DNA from: Klebsiella pneumoniae
Lineage (GTDB): Bacteria > Myxococcota_A > UBA796 > SXON01
Assembly: GCA_945862325.1 (NCBI GenBank)
Contig: CAMAXZ010000007.1
Coordinates: 1-64,000, forward strand
Length of the DNA: 64,000 nt
Direction of reading: 5' to 3'
Within the stretch, counting starts at the first letter, position 1, and each line of letters opens with the position of its first letter. Shown here piece after piece: positions 8,197 to 19,212 of the stretch. Under the pieces are notes generated by a model, which was given only the letters and a program-made list of their open reading frames with translations, was not told the origin of the DNA and searched no databases. The position numbers were made by a program, and so were the translations under genes.

Positions 8197-9714
8197 ATGG
8201 GCGCGATGCTCGTGTTGTTGGCGGCGTGCAATGACGACGTCGGCCTGAACAAGGTCATCGAGTCCGACGGGCTCCGGCACAAGGTGCTCGAGGTCTCGCC
8301 GCTGTCGCTGGACTACGGGATCATCCTCGACAACACCCCCGTCACCGACGTCGTGACGCTCACCAGCACCGGCGACGACGCGGTGACCGTGTCCGACCTC
8401 CGCGTCAGCAACGCGTCGGCCTTTTCGGTCGCGGCCCTCGGCGACGCGACCCTCGCGCCCGGAGACTCCGCGGACGTCGTCGTGACGTACATCCCGACCA
8501 CGCATCGCGACGTCGGCACGCTCACGGTCGTCAGCGACGCCGACGTGCCCGAGCAGGTCGTGTCCCTCACCGGCGCTGGGTACTACCCCGCGTTGACCGT
8601 CGATCCTGCGTCGATCCTGCTCCTGTCCGAGTGGGGTGAGACGGTGTCGCAGGACGTGCGCATCACCAGCGTCGGCACGGCCGACCTCCGGGTGTCCGAC
8701 TACCTCGTGGACGGCCCGTTCGTCCTCGATCACGACGCCCTCCCCGCCACCCTGGCGCCCGGCGACGCCACCACCGTCACCGTCGCGTACACCCCGGCGT
8801 CCCCCGACGCCGAGGACGTGACCGGCACGTTGTGGATCACCTCCAACGCTCCCTCTTCGCCGACGCCGGTGCCCATCGTCGGGCAGGTCGGCGTGCCGTG
8901 CATCGGTCTCGGCGAGGCGTGGGACGACGGCGACCTCCGCGGCGTCACCACGGCGTTCGGCTCGTTCGCGATCCACAACGACCGCCCCGACGTGTCGATC
9001 TGCGTGGACGACTGGTACCTCTGGCTGTCCGACGACTCCCAGGACATGGGCGTCGGCGACATGGACGGCGATTCGGGCGGCGCGTTCCCCTCGGGGAGCA
9101 TCCTCATCGGCGCCGAAGACAAGGAGACGTTCGACTACTCCGCGTGGAACGACGGTGCCTGGTGGTGTGTCGAGCTGTATCAGACGACGCTCCCGAACAT
9201 CGCGTACCGCTACACGGGCGCGCGCGTGCCCGAGCCGCTGCTGGGCTTCATGCGCGACGGCGACCAGGACGCCGTTTGGGCCTGGGAGGAAGAGCACCCG
9301 GTGATGGCCGTCGGGCGCGACACGAACGTGGTCGACGTGCCGACCGCCGGGGGCGCGGTCGACGTCGCGCTCCGCGTGTGGAACATGGGCGACTACCCGG
9401 GCGTGGTCGAGGTGCGCGAGACCGTGCCCACCGGCTGGTCCGCCGAGGCGGTCGACCCGCCCGCGGACCGCGTGGAGACCAACAGCGACGGATCGACCGT
9501 GCTCGTGTGGGACCGTACGATCGACGAGAGAGAGATCGGCCTCGACGTCTACGAGCCCACGCTCTACGACGAGCAGGTGGTCGGCTACACCCTCATCGCG
9601 CCGAGCTGCACCAACCGTACGTACCTCACGCCCGCCGAGGGCCGCTGGTACGACCGGAACGGTGTGGCCCGCGTCAGCACGGCCATCCCGATGACGGTGC
9701 GCTGCGTGGAGTGA
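8197..9714 (+). CDS. Lipoprotein with choice-of-anchor D (HYDIN/ASPM-type) domains
   Basis: A 505-residue protein. The ATG at 8197 has GGAGG 5 bases upstream and is preferred over the ATG at 8176. It gives the very short signal MGAMLVLLAAC with lipobox Cys at residue 11. Residues about 30-130 and 135-235 are two Ig-like choice-of-anchor D/ASPM-SPD-2-Hydin domains (repeated pattern of strands ending in LxPGDxxxVxVxYxP). The remainder is beta-rich with Trp- and Cys-containing segments and an acidic EF-hand-like loop DMDGDSGG. Surface or periplasmic anchoring is inferred from the lipobox. The reading frame after its TGA still encodes protein-like sequence (see the remnant at 9715). Confidence 0.8.
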   Translation: MGAMLVLLAACNDDVGLNKVIESDGLRHKVLEVSPLSLDYGIILDNTPVTDVVTLTSTGDDAVTVSDLRVSNASAFSVAALGDATLAPGDSADVVVTYIPTTHRDVGTLTVVSDADVPEQVVSLTGAGYYPALTVDPASILLLSEWGETVSQDVRITSVGTADLRVSDYLVDGPFVLDHDALPATLAPGDATTVTVAYTPASPDAEDVTGTLWITSNAPSSPTPVPIVGQVGVPCIGLGEAWDDGDLRGVTTAFGSFAIHNDRPDVSICVDDWYLWLSDDSQDMGVGDMDGDSGGAFPSGSILIGAEDKETFDYSAWNDGAWWCVELYQTTLPNIAYRYTGARVPEPLLGFMRDGDQDAVWAWEEEHPVMAVGRDTNVVDVPTAGGAVDVALRVWNMGDYPGVVEVRETVPTGWSAEAVDPPADRVETNSDGSTVLVWDRTIDEREIGLDVYEPTLYDEQVVGYTLIAPSCTNRTYLTPAEGRWYDRNGVARVSTAIPMTVRCVE

Positions 9715-10064
9715 GGTACCGCGGAGATCGCGGGCAAGCTGTTCGACGGCGCGGGCGAGACCTGGCGCGGCCGGTTCTGAGCGGGTCTCGGTCGTCACCT
9801 TCGACCCCCGCGACGGCACCGAGGCCACCTTCGCCGAAGCCGACGGGGGGCTGATCACCTCCGCGTCGGCGACGGTCAGCGTGGGGTGCAACCCCGAGGT
9901 GGAGGAGTGCGACGTCGTCACCCTGAACGCCGTGGAGTACGGCGCCGGCGCGCCTCGCGGGGCGCCTCGGGGACTGCGCGCGGGCCGTGCCGCACCTGCG
10001 CGCCCTCGCGAGCGCCGACGCGCTCGGGGACGACGCACCGGCGCTGGCGGCCTGCGGGGGGTGA
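9715..10064 (+). pseudogene. Frameshifted remnant of a secreted beta-domain protein
   Basis: Three consecutive stretches read as sensible protein in three successive frames. Directly after the TGA of the preceding gene, in the same frame, comes AEIAGKLFDGAGETWRGRF and a stop (9778-9780). The next frame from 9782 reads VSVVTFDPRDGTEATF, then SATVSVGCNPEVEECDVV. The third frame from about 9940 reads GDCARAVPHLRALASADAL and ends at TGA 10062-10064. The first two parts resemble a carboxypeptidase-regulatory-type beta domain (GxLxDxxGxxWxG). Either this is a decayed gene, or the upstream gene is about 115 residues longer and the sequence has one nonsense change and two indels. Apart from this the stretch is empty. 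Confidence 0.4.
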
Positions 10065-10071
10065 GCGCCGC

Positions 10072-10596
10072 CTACTGCCCCGGACAGCTCACGACCGTGT
10101 CCTTCTCGCACGACGCGGCGCAGTAGGCCTTGCGGCGCTCGATGTCGGAGTAGCCGGACAACGACACGCGCTGGTGCACCGCCTCGCACATCAAGGCCCG
10201 CCCCTTCTCCAGCGCGCCGATGCCGCTCGACGTGAAGCTCATGACCTGGCCGTCCCAGCAGGCGGGGTCGTCGAGGCGGGCGAAGCAGCGGCGCGGGCCG
10301 ACGAGCTCGGGCGCGGGGAAGCAGTTGACGAACGCCGACTCTTCAGCTTCCTGACCGCAGAGCGCATAGTCCGCGACGGAGCTGTCGGGCGAGGTGACGA
10401 GGCGGGCCTCCGCGGCGAGGCGAAGGACCTCCCGCAGGTGCGCGATGGCGTCGGCGCGCGCGCGCTTCTCGTTGGGCGCCGTGGCGGAGCCCTCGTAGGT
10501 GCCGCGGAGCAGGCAGGCCTCCTCGGCGGGGCCGGTCCAGGCGGCGACGCACCGGGCGGGAGTGGCGAGCGCGACGGAGACCAGGAGGATCCACAT
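10072..10596 (-). CDS. Small secreted Cys-rich protein
   Basis: A 174-residue protein with a short signal peptide (MWILLVSVALATPA). The mature part carries ten cysteines, including a C-terminal cluster (YCAASCEKDTVVSCPG), which suggests disulfide bonding outside the cytoplasm. A helical segment NEKRARADAIAHLREVL lies near residues 42-58. It sits 45 bases downstream of the VWA/GATase-like gene on the same strand and may be the last gene of that transcription unit. No clear ribosome-binding site is visible. I do not recognise the family. Confidence 0.7.
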   Translation of the reverse strand: MWILLVSVALATPARCVAAWTGPAEEACLLRGTYEGSATAPNEKRARADAIAHLREVLRLAAEARLVTSPDSSVADYALCGQEAEESAFVNCFPAPELVGPRRCFARLDDPACWDGQVMSFTSSGIGALEKGRALMCEAVHQRVSLSGYSDIERRKAYCAASCEKDTVVSCPGQ

Positions 10597-10641
10597 GCGA
10601 AGGCTCAGAGGCGCGGGGGAAGAGGCCGCGGCAGCGCGAGC

Positions 10642-12891
10642 CTACCGTAACCCTCCGCGGCGACGCAGCGCCCAGGACGCCGAGGCGAACACCGCCACGA
10701 CGAGGGGCACCAGCGGCGCCGCGTGGATCGGCGTCTCGCGGCGATCGCTGACGATGCGTCCCGCGGACGGATCGCGCCGCGGCGCGCGCCAGCTGTCCGG
10801 CTTCACCCAATCGGCGTCCACCCGCGCCGCGAACGCGGCCAGGAAGTCCTCCGCAGGCTCGACGTCGTCGAGCTCCGGGTCGCGCGTGGTGACGGCGTAC
10901 ACCCCCGTCGCCACGCCCAGCACCGCCTGTCCGCGCCGCGCCGTGGCCTTCACCCGGTGCGCCCCGCGCGCGTCCGCGGGGACCTCCACGGAGGCCACGC
11001 CCTCGGCGTCCGAGCTCGCCTCGCGGACGACCCGCCCGCCGGGCCCGTCGACTACCACTTCGGCGTTGGCCCCGGCGACCGGTTGAAAGCTCGCGTCGCG
11101 CACGCGAACGGACAACCGGACGGTCTCGCCGAGCCGCCAGTTCTCGCGCGCCGGCTCCACGACGACGGGACGGTCGTCCGGATCCCCCACCATCCATCGC
11201 ATCGCGTTCTTCCAGAATCGCAGGTAGGCCGAGTTTCCCTGGCCCGCGCCGGCCTCTCCGAAGCTCCAGCGCCACGAGCTGTCGCCCATGAGCGCCAGGG
11301 TGCGCCCCTTGCCGACCTCGGAGACGGCGAGCACCGGCAGCGGCGCGCCGTTGGGCGCCCGGCGCGTGGGGTGCGCGAGGAGGACCGCGGCGCCGGCGCG
11401 GGCGCCGAGCGAGAGGTTCAAACCGTCCAACGCCGATGAACGCCTCCAGATCGCGGCGTTCTCCGTCGGCTCCGAGACGAGCTGGGTGATGGGGTGGGCG
11501 GCCCCGGCCTCGGTGAGCGTCGGCGCGAAGCCCGCGGGGTCGATCGCGTCGGCGCCGACCCCGAGGTGCACCGGGAGCACGTCCTCGATCGGCGTCCCGG
11601 CGTACTGGCCCAGATCGAACGAGCGATCGCCGCCGACCATCGCGAGGGCGCCTCCCTCGCGCACGTAGGTGGCGAGGTTCTGCAGCAGGGCCTCGCTGCG
11701 GCGGGCGAAGTACGGCGCGTGGTCGAAGTTCTGGAGGATCACGAGGTCGAAGGTGTGGAGCTCGCTGGTGAACAAGCGCTCGTACGGGAACTGGATGAGC
11801 GACAGCTCCGAACCCTCCCAGCCGGCGCCCATGTCGGCGGGCGTGCGGAGGATGAAGAACGAGACGAGGTCGACCGCCGGATCTTCCTTGAGGAACAGGC
11901 GCAGGAACTTCTGATCCCAGCTCGGCGAGCCGCACACCTGGAGCACCCGGAGGCGATCGCGTACGACGCGCACGCCGAGGGTGAGCGCGTTGTTGGCGGG
12001 CACCGCGTCGCCGTCGAGGGTGGGCACCGTCGCCTCGTAGACGTACCGGCCGGGCGTGTCCGGGGTGATCGTGAAGCGCGCGCTGCCGACCCCGGACGCA
12101 TCGAGCCGGGCCTCCGCGGTGCCCGCGGGCGCGCCGTCGCGGGTGAGCGCGACCGGCACGCTGCGGCGGGCGGTGCCCGTGGCCTTCACGTCGACGACGA
12201 TCTCGAACGGGGCGCGCAGGAAGGCGAAGCTGCCCCCCCGCACGTCGGTCACGGCGAGATCGGTCCGCGCGCGGGCCTCGCCCACCTGGTAGAGCGTCAG
12301 CGGCCCGGCGAGCTTCGGCAGGCTCGCCGCCGGGTCGTCGAGCACGCGCCGACGAAGGCCGCCGCGGTCGATGCCGTCGGTGATCACCGCGATCCCCGAC
12401 AATCGCTCGCCGGCATGGCGCTGCGCGATGGCCGTCAGCGCGCCGCCGAGGTCGCTGTCGCCGTCGTCGAAGGTCGACGGTGGGCCGGCGCGGAGCTGGT
12501 CGCCGAAGGTGTAGACCTCGGCGCCGTCGTCGAGCCGCGCGAGGATCTCCGCGGCGTCCGCGGAGCGTGGCGCGCCGTCCGCCTCGAGCACGCCCATCGA
12601 GCGCGAGCCGTCGACGAGGACGACGAACCTCCCTTCTTCCTTGCGCTCTCCCTCTTGGACCCACACCGGGCCGCCCGCCGCGGCCGCCGCCACGGCCAGG
12701 GCGACCGCGAGGCAGCCGAGCTCGGCGACGCGCGCGAGCGGGGACGCGCCGCCGCGCCCCGGCAGGGCCGCGAGCACCCACGCGAGGAGCGCCGCGCCGA
12801 CCGCGACCCCGAGCACGAGGTCGGACGCCGTCCAGACGAGGCGCCCCCCGACGCCGCAGCAGTCGCCGACGAGCCAGCTCCAAAGGCTCAT
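10642..12891 (-). CDS. Membrane protein with VWA and glutamine-amidotransferase-like domains
   Basis: A 749-residue protein starting at ATG 12891, which overlaps the preceding stop as ATGA. Two membrane segments lie at about residues 25-42 and 57-73. A von Willebrand A domain follows, with MIDAS motif D94-x-S96-x-S98 (VDGSRSMG). Then come an Ig-like stretch and, near residues 330-480, a class-I GATase-like fold of the type found in large VWA proteins of MoxR operons (LQVCGSPSWDQKFLR, YVREGGALAMVGGDRSFD). A C-terminal membrane segment and basic tail (PLVPLVVAVFASASWALRRR) close it. Most of the protein is probably periplasmic. It is the seventh gene of the MoxR chain. Confidence 0.9.
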   Translation of the reverse strand: MSLWSWLVGDCCGVGGRLVWTASDLVLGVAVGAALLAWVLAALPGRGGASPLARVAELGCLAVALAVAAAAAGGPVWVQEGERKEEGRFVVLVDGSRSMGVLEADGAPRSADAAEILARLDDGAEVYTFGDQLRAGPPSTFDDGDSDLGGALTAIAQRHAGERLSGIAVITDGIDRGGLRRRVLDDPAASLPKLAGPLTLYQVGEARARTDLAVTDVRGGSFAFLRAPFEIVVDVKATGTARRSVPVALTRDGAPAGTAEARLDASGVGSARFTITPDTPGRYVYEATVPTLDGDAVPANNALTLGVRVVRDRLRVLQVCGSPSWDQKFLRLFLKEDPAVDLVSFFILRTPADMGAGWEGSELSLIQFPYERLFTSELHTFDLVILQNFDHAPYFARRSEALLQNLATYVREGGALAMVGGDRSFDLGQYAGTPIEDVLPVHLGVGADAIDPAGFAPTLTEAGAAHPITQLVSEPTENAAIWRRSSALDGLNLSLGARAGAAVLLAHPTRRAPNGAPLPVLAVSEVGKGRTLALMGDSSWRWSFGEAGAGQGNSAYLRFWKNAMRWMVGDPDDRPVVVEPARENWRLGETVRLSVRVRDASFQPVAGANAEVVVDGPGGRVVREASSDAEGVASVEVPADARGAHRVKATARRGQAVLGVATGVYAVTTRDPELDDVEPAEDFLAAFAARVDADWVKPDSWRAPRRDPSAGRIVSDRRETPIHAAPLVPLVVAVFASASWALRRRGGLR

Positions 12892-13658
12892 TCGAGCCGC
12901 CCTTCGCGCATCAGCTCGTCCACGTGCGCCTGATCCTGCTTGTAGTTCGAGGTGAGCGCGTACAGGACGGTGTTGATCCCGAGCTTCACGGCCTCGCGCC
13001 GCTGGGCCTCGCCGCCGGGCACACACGCGTTGCGGTCCGCCCCGTCCGGCCGACGGTCGAGCGCCCCGCTCAGGTCGTCGCGGCAATACAGCAGGGGGTG
13101 CATCGACCCCTGCACGACGCCCTCGAGGCGGCGCACCACGGCGTACCGCCCGACCGCCTCGCGGAGCAGGAAGAAGCTGCGGTAGACGCTGTGATCCGTA
13201 GGGAGCGGCGCGAGCGGCCGCGTCGGGAACAGGCGGCGGACCAGCGCACGGACGCTCTTGTCGAACGGGCCGTCGGGCACCCCCGACGCGTCGTCGATCA
13301 GGAGGAACCCGCCATACTGGAGGTACCGACCGAGCTGCTGCACCGCGGCGTCGCTCGCCGGGGGGAGCGCCGCGTCGCCGACGAGCACCGCGAAGGGGTG
13401 TCGGAACAGCTCGGGATCGTCCGGCGCGAGGGGGACGGCGCGCGGGTTCGCCTCGACCGACGTGCTCTGGATGAGCTCGAAGAGCAGGCGCTTCCAGGCT
13501 TCTGGACGCGACAGCGTGCCGCTCGCGAGCTGCAGCTCGGCGATGTCGAGCTCGCTCGCCGGGCCGAGGCCCCACGCCACGGCGGGGTGCCCGAGGGCCG
13601 CCGCGGCGCCGGCCAGGCCGAGGCCGCGCAGCAGCGCGCGTCGTGTTGGCTCAGACAT
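12888..13658 (-). CDS. Tat-exported DUF4159 protein
   Basis: A 256-residue protein with a twin-arginine signal (TRRALLRGLGLAGAAAALG, Arg6-Arg7). The mature part matches the DUF4159 pattern: an early YLQYGGFLLIDD segment (residues about 107-118) like those in GATase-like folds, LFPTRPLAPLPTDHSVYRSFF, and a late LLYCRDDLSGA segment. Its start overlaps the BatA-like gene by 8 bases and its stop overlaps the VWA gene by 4. DUF4159 proteins recur beside MoxR, DUF58 and VWA genes, but their biochemical role is not established. Export in folded form through Tat suggests a cofactor or fast folding; this is inference. Confidence 0.9.
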   Translation of the reverse strand: MSEPTRRALLRGLGLAGAAAALGHPAVAWGLGPASELDIAELQLASGTLSRPEAWKRLLFELIQSTSVEANPRAVPLAPDDPELFRHPFAVLVGDAALPPASDAAVQQLGRYLQYGGFLLIDDASGVPDGPFDKSVRALVRRLFPTRPLAPLPTDHSVYRSFFLLREAVGRYAVVRRLEGVVQGSMHPLLYCRDDLSGALDRRPDGADRNACVPGGEAQRREAVKLGINTVLYALTSNYKQDQAHVDELMREGRLE

Positions 13659-15717
13659 CGGCCACCCTCCCCCCGCCCAGCGCGCCGACCTGGACGCCGG
13701 CGGCCAGCGCCACCACGATCACTCCGGCGAACAGCAGGGGCATCGACAACCCCCACCGACGCGTCATCCGGTCGGGCGCGATGCGCGCCTGCGTCGCCAC
13801 GAGCGAGGCGCCGCGCCGCACGTCCGACTCCGTCGTCGGCGGGTTGACCGCCGCCCACGCCACCGGGGGCGCACCCTCCGCGCGCACGGCGTAGGCGCCC
13901 GCGCTCTCCGGGGTGAACCGCACCTCGCGCGTCCCGCGCTCGGACGGGACGATCCCGCCGTCCGGGCCGAGCACCTCGAGGTCGCCGCTGACGGTGGGCG
14001 GCACCGGCACCACCATGGGGACCCCCACCTCGCCCTCCTTCGCGAGCGCGTCGGCGCCGGTCTCGCCGCCGAGCTCCGCGACCATGCGTTGGACGAGCGG
14101 CGTGAAGATGGCGTGGATCGGGAGATCTCCCCAACCGAGGTCCAGGGTGCCGGTCCAGAGGAGCACCCGCCCGGCCCCCACCGCGCGCTCGACGAGCGCG
14201 GGCACCCCGTCGGCGTAGCGGAGGAGCACGGTTGTGCTCGACGGATCTTCAGGTTGGTCGAGGGTCATCACGCGGCGCGCCGTGACCCGGGCGAAGGCCT
14301 GCCGCCCGCCGCGGGCGAACGGTCGGAACAGATGCGGCCCGTCGACGTCGGGCGGGAGCAACGGCACCCCGGCGTCGGCGTCGAAGCTCACGAGGTCGCG
14401 CGTTCGACGGAGCGGCGCCGGCAGGATGGACGACAGCGGCGCGTTCCAACGGTCGGCGGTGACGTTGTCGCCCATGGCGACGACGAGGCCGCCGCCGCGC
14501 CGCACGAAGTCCACGAGCATCGGGGCCTGCGGGCCCGGGTCGCCGACGTTCGCCAGGAACACCACGCGGTGCCGATCCGGATCGAGCGTGCCCATGCCGC
14601 TCGGCGCGACGACGTCGACCGCGGGCCCGGACGCGCCGAAGGGCGCGAGCGCCCGCTCGAGGAAGTAGACCTCCGAGCGGGTCGGGCTCGAGCCCGGGTC
14701 CCCGTCGACCACGAGCACGCGGCTCGCGCCGACGCGGGGCAGGTGGAACCAGCGGGTGTCGTCCATCGGGAGCGCCGGATCTTCGAGGCTGACCCGCGCC
14801 ACCCCGCCCTCCGCCTGGCGCGGGACCGTGTAGCGCTCCTCCGCGAGGCCCGGGCCCCCCTCGCTGGCGGCCGGCACCTCGACGAACGCCGTCATCGACG
14901 CGCCGTCGGGGAGGGTCACCGTCGCCGCGGCTTCGCGCGCGACCGGGCCCCAATTGGCGAGCCGCACCCGCACGCTGCCGCCCTCGAGGCCGTCGCCGTA
15001 CTCGGCGAACACCGGCGCGAGGTTCGCGCGCTCCGCCGGCCCGTACACCCTCGGAATGACCGCGACCCCGCGCGCGAGCAGCCGCTCGAGCTCCTCGTCG
15101 CAGGCCTCGACGACCCCCGGCCCGGCCTCGTCCGTGAACACGACCACCTCTCCGACCTCGTCCCCGAGCAGCTCACGGACGGTGTTGAGGGCGCCGCGGA
15201 GGTCGGTCGCGCCGCCGCTCACCTCCACCGCCTCGAGCGTGGCCGCCGCCACGGACCGGTCGTCCGTCCACCCGACCAGGACCGACGGCACCGCGCCCAC
15301 CAGCACCACGGCCACCTGCGTGTCGCTCGGGAGGTCCCGCACGAGCGCCGCCGCGTCCCGACGCGCGACGGCGAACGCGGCGTCACCCCGCTCGCGTTGA
15401 TCCATCGACATCGAACGGTCGAGCATCACGACCACCCGACCAGACCCGCCGACGTCCGAAGGCGCCTCGACCACGCGGACCTCGGGCCGCGCGGCCGCGA
15501 GCACCACGAGGGCGAGCGCGAGCAGCCGGAGCAGCAGGAGCAGCGGGTCGTGCACGCGCCGACGCCGCGCGAATCGGCGTTGGAGGCGACGCAGCAGCAT
15601 GAGCGCGCCGAAGGGCCGCGACCCGGTCGGGTCCTTGCGCGCGAGGTGCGCGAGCACCGGCCCGAGGAGCAGGACACCGACGGCGAGCGCGGCCGGGGCG
15701 AGCAGGGCGGCGGTCAC
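13651..15717 (-). CDS. BatA-like aerotolerance-type membrane VWA protein
   Basis: A 688-residue protein with GTG start at 15717, overlapping the DUF58 stop as GTGA. The N-terminus has the BatA N-terminal module: one hydrophobic segment (residues 4-24), the sequence HLARKDPTGSRPFGALMLL, a basic stretch, and a second membrane helix (59-78). The VWA domain has MIDAS D100-x-S102-x-S104 (MLDRSMSMD). The following large region includes a GATase-like segment (VDFVRRGGGLVVAMGDNV) and ends in a membrane helix (MPLLFAGVIVVALAAGV). In other bacteria Bat proteins work with MoxR ATPases in envelope stress tolerance. A joint role with its operon partners is inferred. Confidence 0.9.
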   Translation of the reverse strand: MTAALLAPAALAVGVLLLGPVLAHLARKDPTGSRPFGALMLLRRLQRRFARRRRVHDPLLLLLRLLALALVVLAAARPEVRVVEAPSDVGGSGRVVVMLDRSMSMDQRERGDAAFAVARRDAAALVRDLPSDTQVAVVLVGAVPSVLVGWTDDRSVAAATLEAVEVSGGATDLRGALNTVRELLGDEVGEVVVFTDEAGPGVVEACDEELERLLARGVAVIPRVYGPAERANLAPVFAEYGDGLEGGSVRVRLANWGPVAREAAATVTLPDGASMTAFVEVPAASEGGPGLAEERYTVPRQAEGGVARVSLEDPALPMDDTRWFHLPRVGASRVLVVDGDPGSSPTRSEVYFLERALAPFGASGPAVDVVAPSGMGTLDPDRHRVVFLANVGDPGPQAPMLVDFVRRGGGLVVAMGDNVTADRWNAPLSSILPAPLRRTRDLVSFDADAGVPLLPPDVDGPHLFRPFARGGRQAFARVTARRVMTLDQPEDPSSTTVLLRYADGVPALVERAVGAGRVLLWTGTLDLGWGDLPIHAIFTPLVQRMVAELGGETGADALAKEGEVGVPMVVPVPPTVSGDLEVLGPDGGIVPSERGTREVRFTPESAGAYAVRAEGAPPVAWAAVNPPTTESDVRRGASLVATQARIAPDRMTRRWGLSMPLLFAGVIVVALAAGVQVGALGGGRVADV

Positions 15718-16624
15718 GCGCGGGCTCCCCGCGCGACGGTGGCGCCCGCCGGGTCGGCGAAGCGCTGCAGCACCTCGGCGAGGTCGGCGCCGGCGGAGAC
15801 CCGGGTGTACACTCCGCGCCGCGCGCGCACGGCGTCGGAGACCTCGGCGAACCAGCCGTCCACCACGGCGCCGAACGCCTCTCGCGTCGCGACGGGGTCG
15901 ACCGGCAGCTCCTCGCCCGACTCGGGGCTGCGCAGGCGCAGGGGCGCGTCGTACCCGAGGCGGAGCTCGTCGGGATCGACGAGGTGGAACGCGCGGAGAT
16001 CCACGCGGTTGCGCACGAGCGCCGCCAGCGCCGCGGTCCACTCAGCGGGCTCCTCCATGAAGTCCGAGAGGACCGCCACGAGGGTGCGGGTGCCGAGCCG
16101 GCCGCCCACCGTGCGGAACAGCGCGTCGAGCCCGGCCCTCCCGGCGGGCCGCACCGCGGCGAGCGTCGTGAGCAGCAGCGCGAGGTGGCGCGCCCCCTGG
16201 CGCGGCGGCAGCTCCCGGACCGGCATGCCCTCCCCCGCGCCGATGACGAGCCCGACGGGCTCGCCGGAGAGGTGCAGGAAGTACGCGAGCGTCGCGGCGA
16301 GGCGCACGGCGGTCTCGAACTTCCCAGGGGTGCTGCCGAGATCCGCCGAGGCGTCGAGCACGATGGTGACGGCGAGCTCGGTCTCGGCGCGGTAGCGGCG
16401 CACGACCGGGCGATCCGTGCGCGCGAGCACCCGCCAGTCGACGTCACGGAGCGAGTCGCCCGGCAGGTAGGGCTTGTAGTCGGAGAACTCGACGTCGTGG
16501 CCGATCCGGACGGAGCGGTGCGCCCCGTGGCGCGCTCCCGCGACGGCCTGCCGCGCCACGAGGTGCAGCGCGCGCACGCGCTCGAGCACCCGCGCGTCCC
16601 ACGCGGGGCCGCCGTTGCCCACGC

Positions 16625-16628
<4 letters not shown>
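15714..16628 (-). CDS. DUF58 domain protein of the MoxR system
   Basis: A 304-residue soluble protein whose ATG overlaps the MoxR stop as ATGA. The DUF58 signature is at residues 54-70 (YLPGDSLRDVDWRVLAR). It is followed by a VWA-like core with D92-x-S94 in VLDASADLG, a degenerate metal-binding motif. No signal peptide or membrane helix is present, so it should act in the cytoplasm. DUF58 proteins are regular partners of MoxR ATPases and are thought to bridge the ATPase to its membrane VWA substrates. That link is family knowledge and not shown here. Confidence 0.92.
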
Positions 16629-17616
<988 letters not shown>

Positions 17617-17620
<4 letters not shown>

Positions 17621-19212
17621 CGGGAGGCTCCGGAGGTCGGGTCTTCGCCGCCGAGGGCGAGCACCCGCGCATAGCGTGCGTGGCGGGCGGCGAGCTCCCG
17701 CGCGCCGAAGCTCGCGTGGAGGTCGGCCAGGGCGGTCTGGACCGAGGGGTCGAAGGGGTTGATGTCCGCCGCGGCGCGGAAGTGGTTCAACGCGTCGCGG
17801 GCCCGGCCGCGCGCCAGGAACAGCACCGCGAGGGCCTTCCGGGTGGCCGGCACCTCGGGATAATCGGCGATCGACGCCTCGAGGCGCATGACCGCCTCGT
17901 CGACGCGCCCGAGGGCGACGAGGCTCTCGGCCGCGCGCGCGACGATCAGGGGCGACGGCGGTTCGTCTTCCGGCATGGCGCGGCCGTACTCGATGAGGGC
18001 GGCGTCGTGCTTCTGCGCGAGCCGGAGGAGATCGCCCAGGCGGGCGTGCCCGGTCAGATCGCGCCGCTTGGAGAGCACCGGGTCGACCCCGTACTCGTCG
18101 GACGCGGCGCCCAGGACGGTCGGTGCCGCCTCGAGCTTGCGCCGGATCAAGGACATTTTTGCGAGAGAGGCGCGCCAGGACTGCATGAACTGGTCGGTCG
18201 TGGGGTCGCCGGCGACGGCCGTCACCGCGTCGAGGGCGTCGGCCCCGTCGCGCACGCGGTCGAGGGCCCGGGACACGGCGTCGGCGCCGGCGCGGTCCCG
18301 AAGGTGCTCCACCATCGTGCTCACCTGGGCGAAGGCGAGCGCGGCCTCGTCGGCCGAGTCGAGGTAGGCCATCGACGGGTGCATGCGCGCGAGGGGAACG
18401 AGCGTGTCGTCCGCGAGGGCCGTGGCCAGCAACGACTGCGCCTGTGGCTGGAGCGGCGCCGGCGCGTCGGAGCGCCACATCGACTCGTGGGACCGCGCGA
18501 TGCCCTCCTGCAGCCACACCGGCGCGAGGTTTCGCGTGCGCCACGCGACGACGAGGTGGATGTACTCGTGCGCGAGGGTGTCCCGCCAGGCGTAGCCCCG
18601 CGCGAGGGCGCGCGGGCTCGTGACGAGCAGGCGGTTCCACTTGGAGAGCGCGACGACGCCGGTGGTCTGCACGGCCGACGCGGGCAGGCCGCTCGCGGTC
18701 GTGAAGGCGTCGCCCGACGGGTAGATCTCGAGCCGGATCGGCGCGGGGGGCGCGCCACCGAGCAGCGCGCCGATCCGGTCGTGCGCGGCCTGGAGCGTCT
18801 CCACCGCCTCGTCCACGAGCACCGCGTCGACCCCCGGCGCCCAGCGCACCTCGACGTCCCCGCGCCGCTCGAGGTTCATGCCGGCGGTGACGTCGGCGGT
18901 CGCCCGCGCGAGCCGCGCCCGCTCGGCCGCGACCTCCGGCGACGAGAACGCGGCCTTGGCCTTCTCGAACAGCGCCGCGGCCTCGCCGAAGCGCCCCTCG
19001 GCGAAGGCGATCTCCGCGCGCAGACGCGCGCTCGGGCCGTCCTCGCCGTCGCTGAGCTCCGCCCGCGCGCACGCGAGGTCGTAGGCCTCCATGCAGGCGA
19101 GGCCCTTGGCCGGCGCGGCCCGCGCGGGCGCCGCCGCGGCGAGCGCGACGGCGGCGACGAGCCCCGCGGCGCGCGCGAGGCTCCAGGCGTCAGCGACGAA
19201 CGAGCTCTTCAT
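17617..19212 (-). CDS. Secreted peptidase MA-family metalloprotease with TPR tail
   Basis: A 531-residue protein. The N-terminus carries a signal peptide (hydrophobic residues 15-30, cleavage near ARA-AP). The zinc-binding motif HEYIH is at residues 215-219, with the third ligand probably Glu236 in WLQEGIARSHE, the arrangement of gluzincin peptidase MA proteins. Residues about 350-520 form helical TPR units (for example YGRAMPEDEPPSPLIVARAAESLVAL by position 405-430). It overlaps the DUF4175 gene by 23 bases and the moxR start by 4. It is probably periplasmic. Its place in the chain suggests processing or quality control of membrane VWA proteins, which is inference. Confidence 0.88.
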
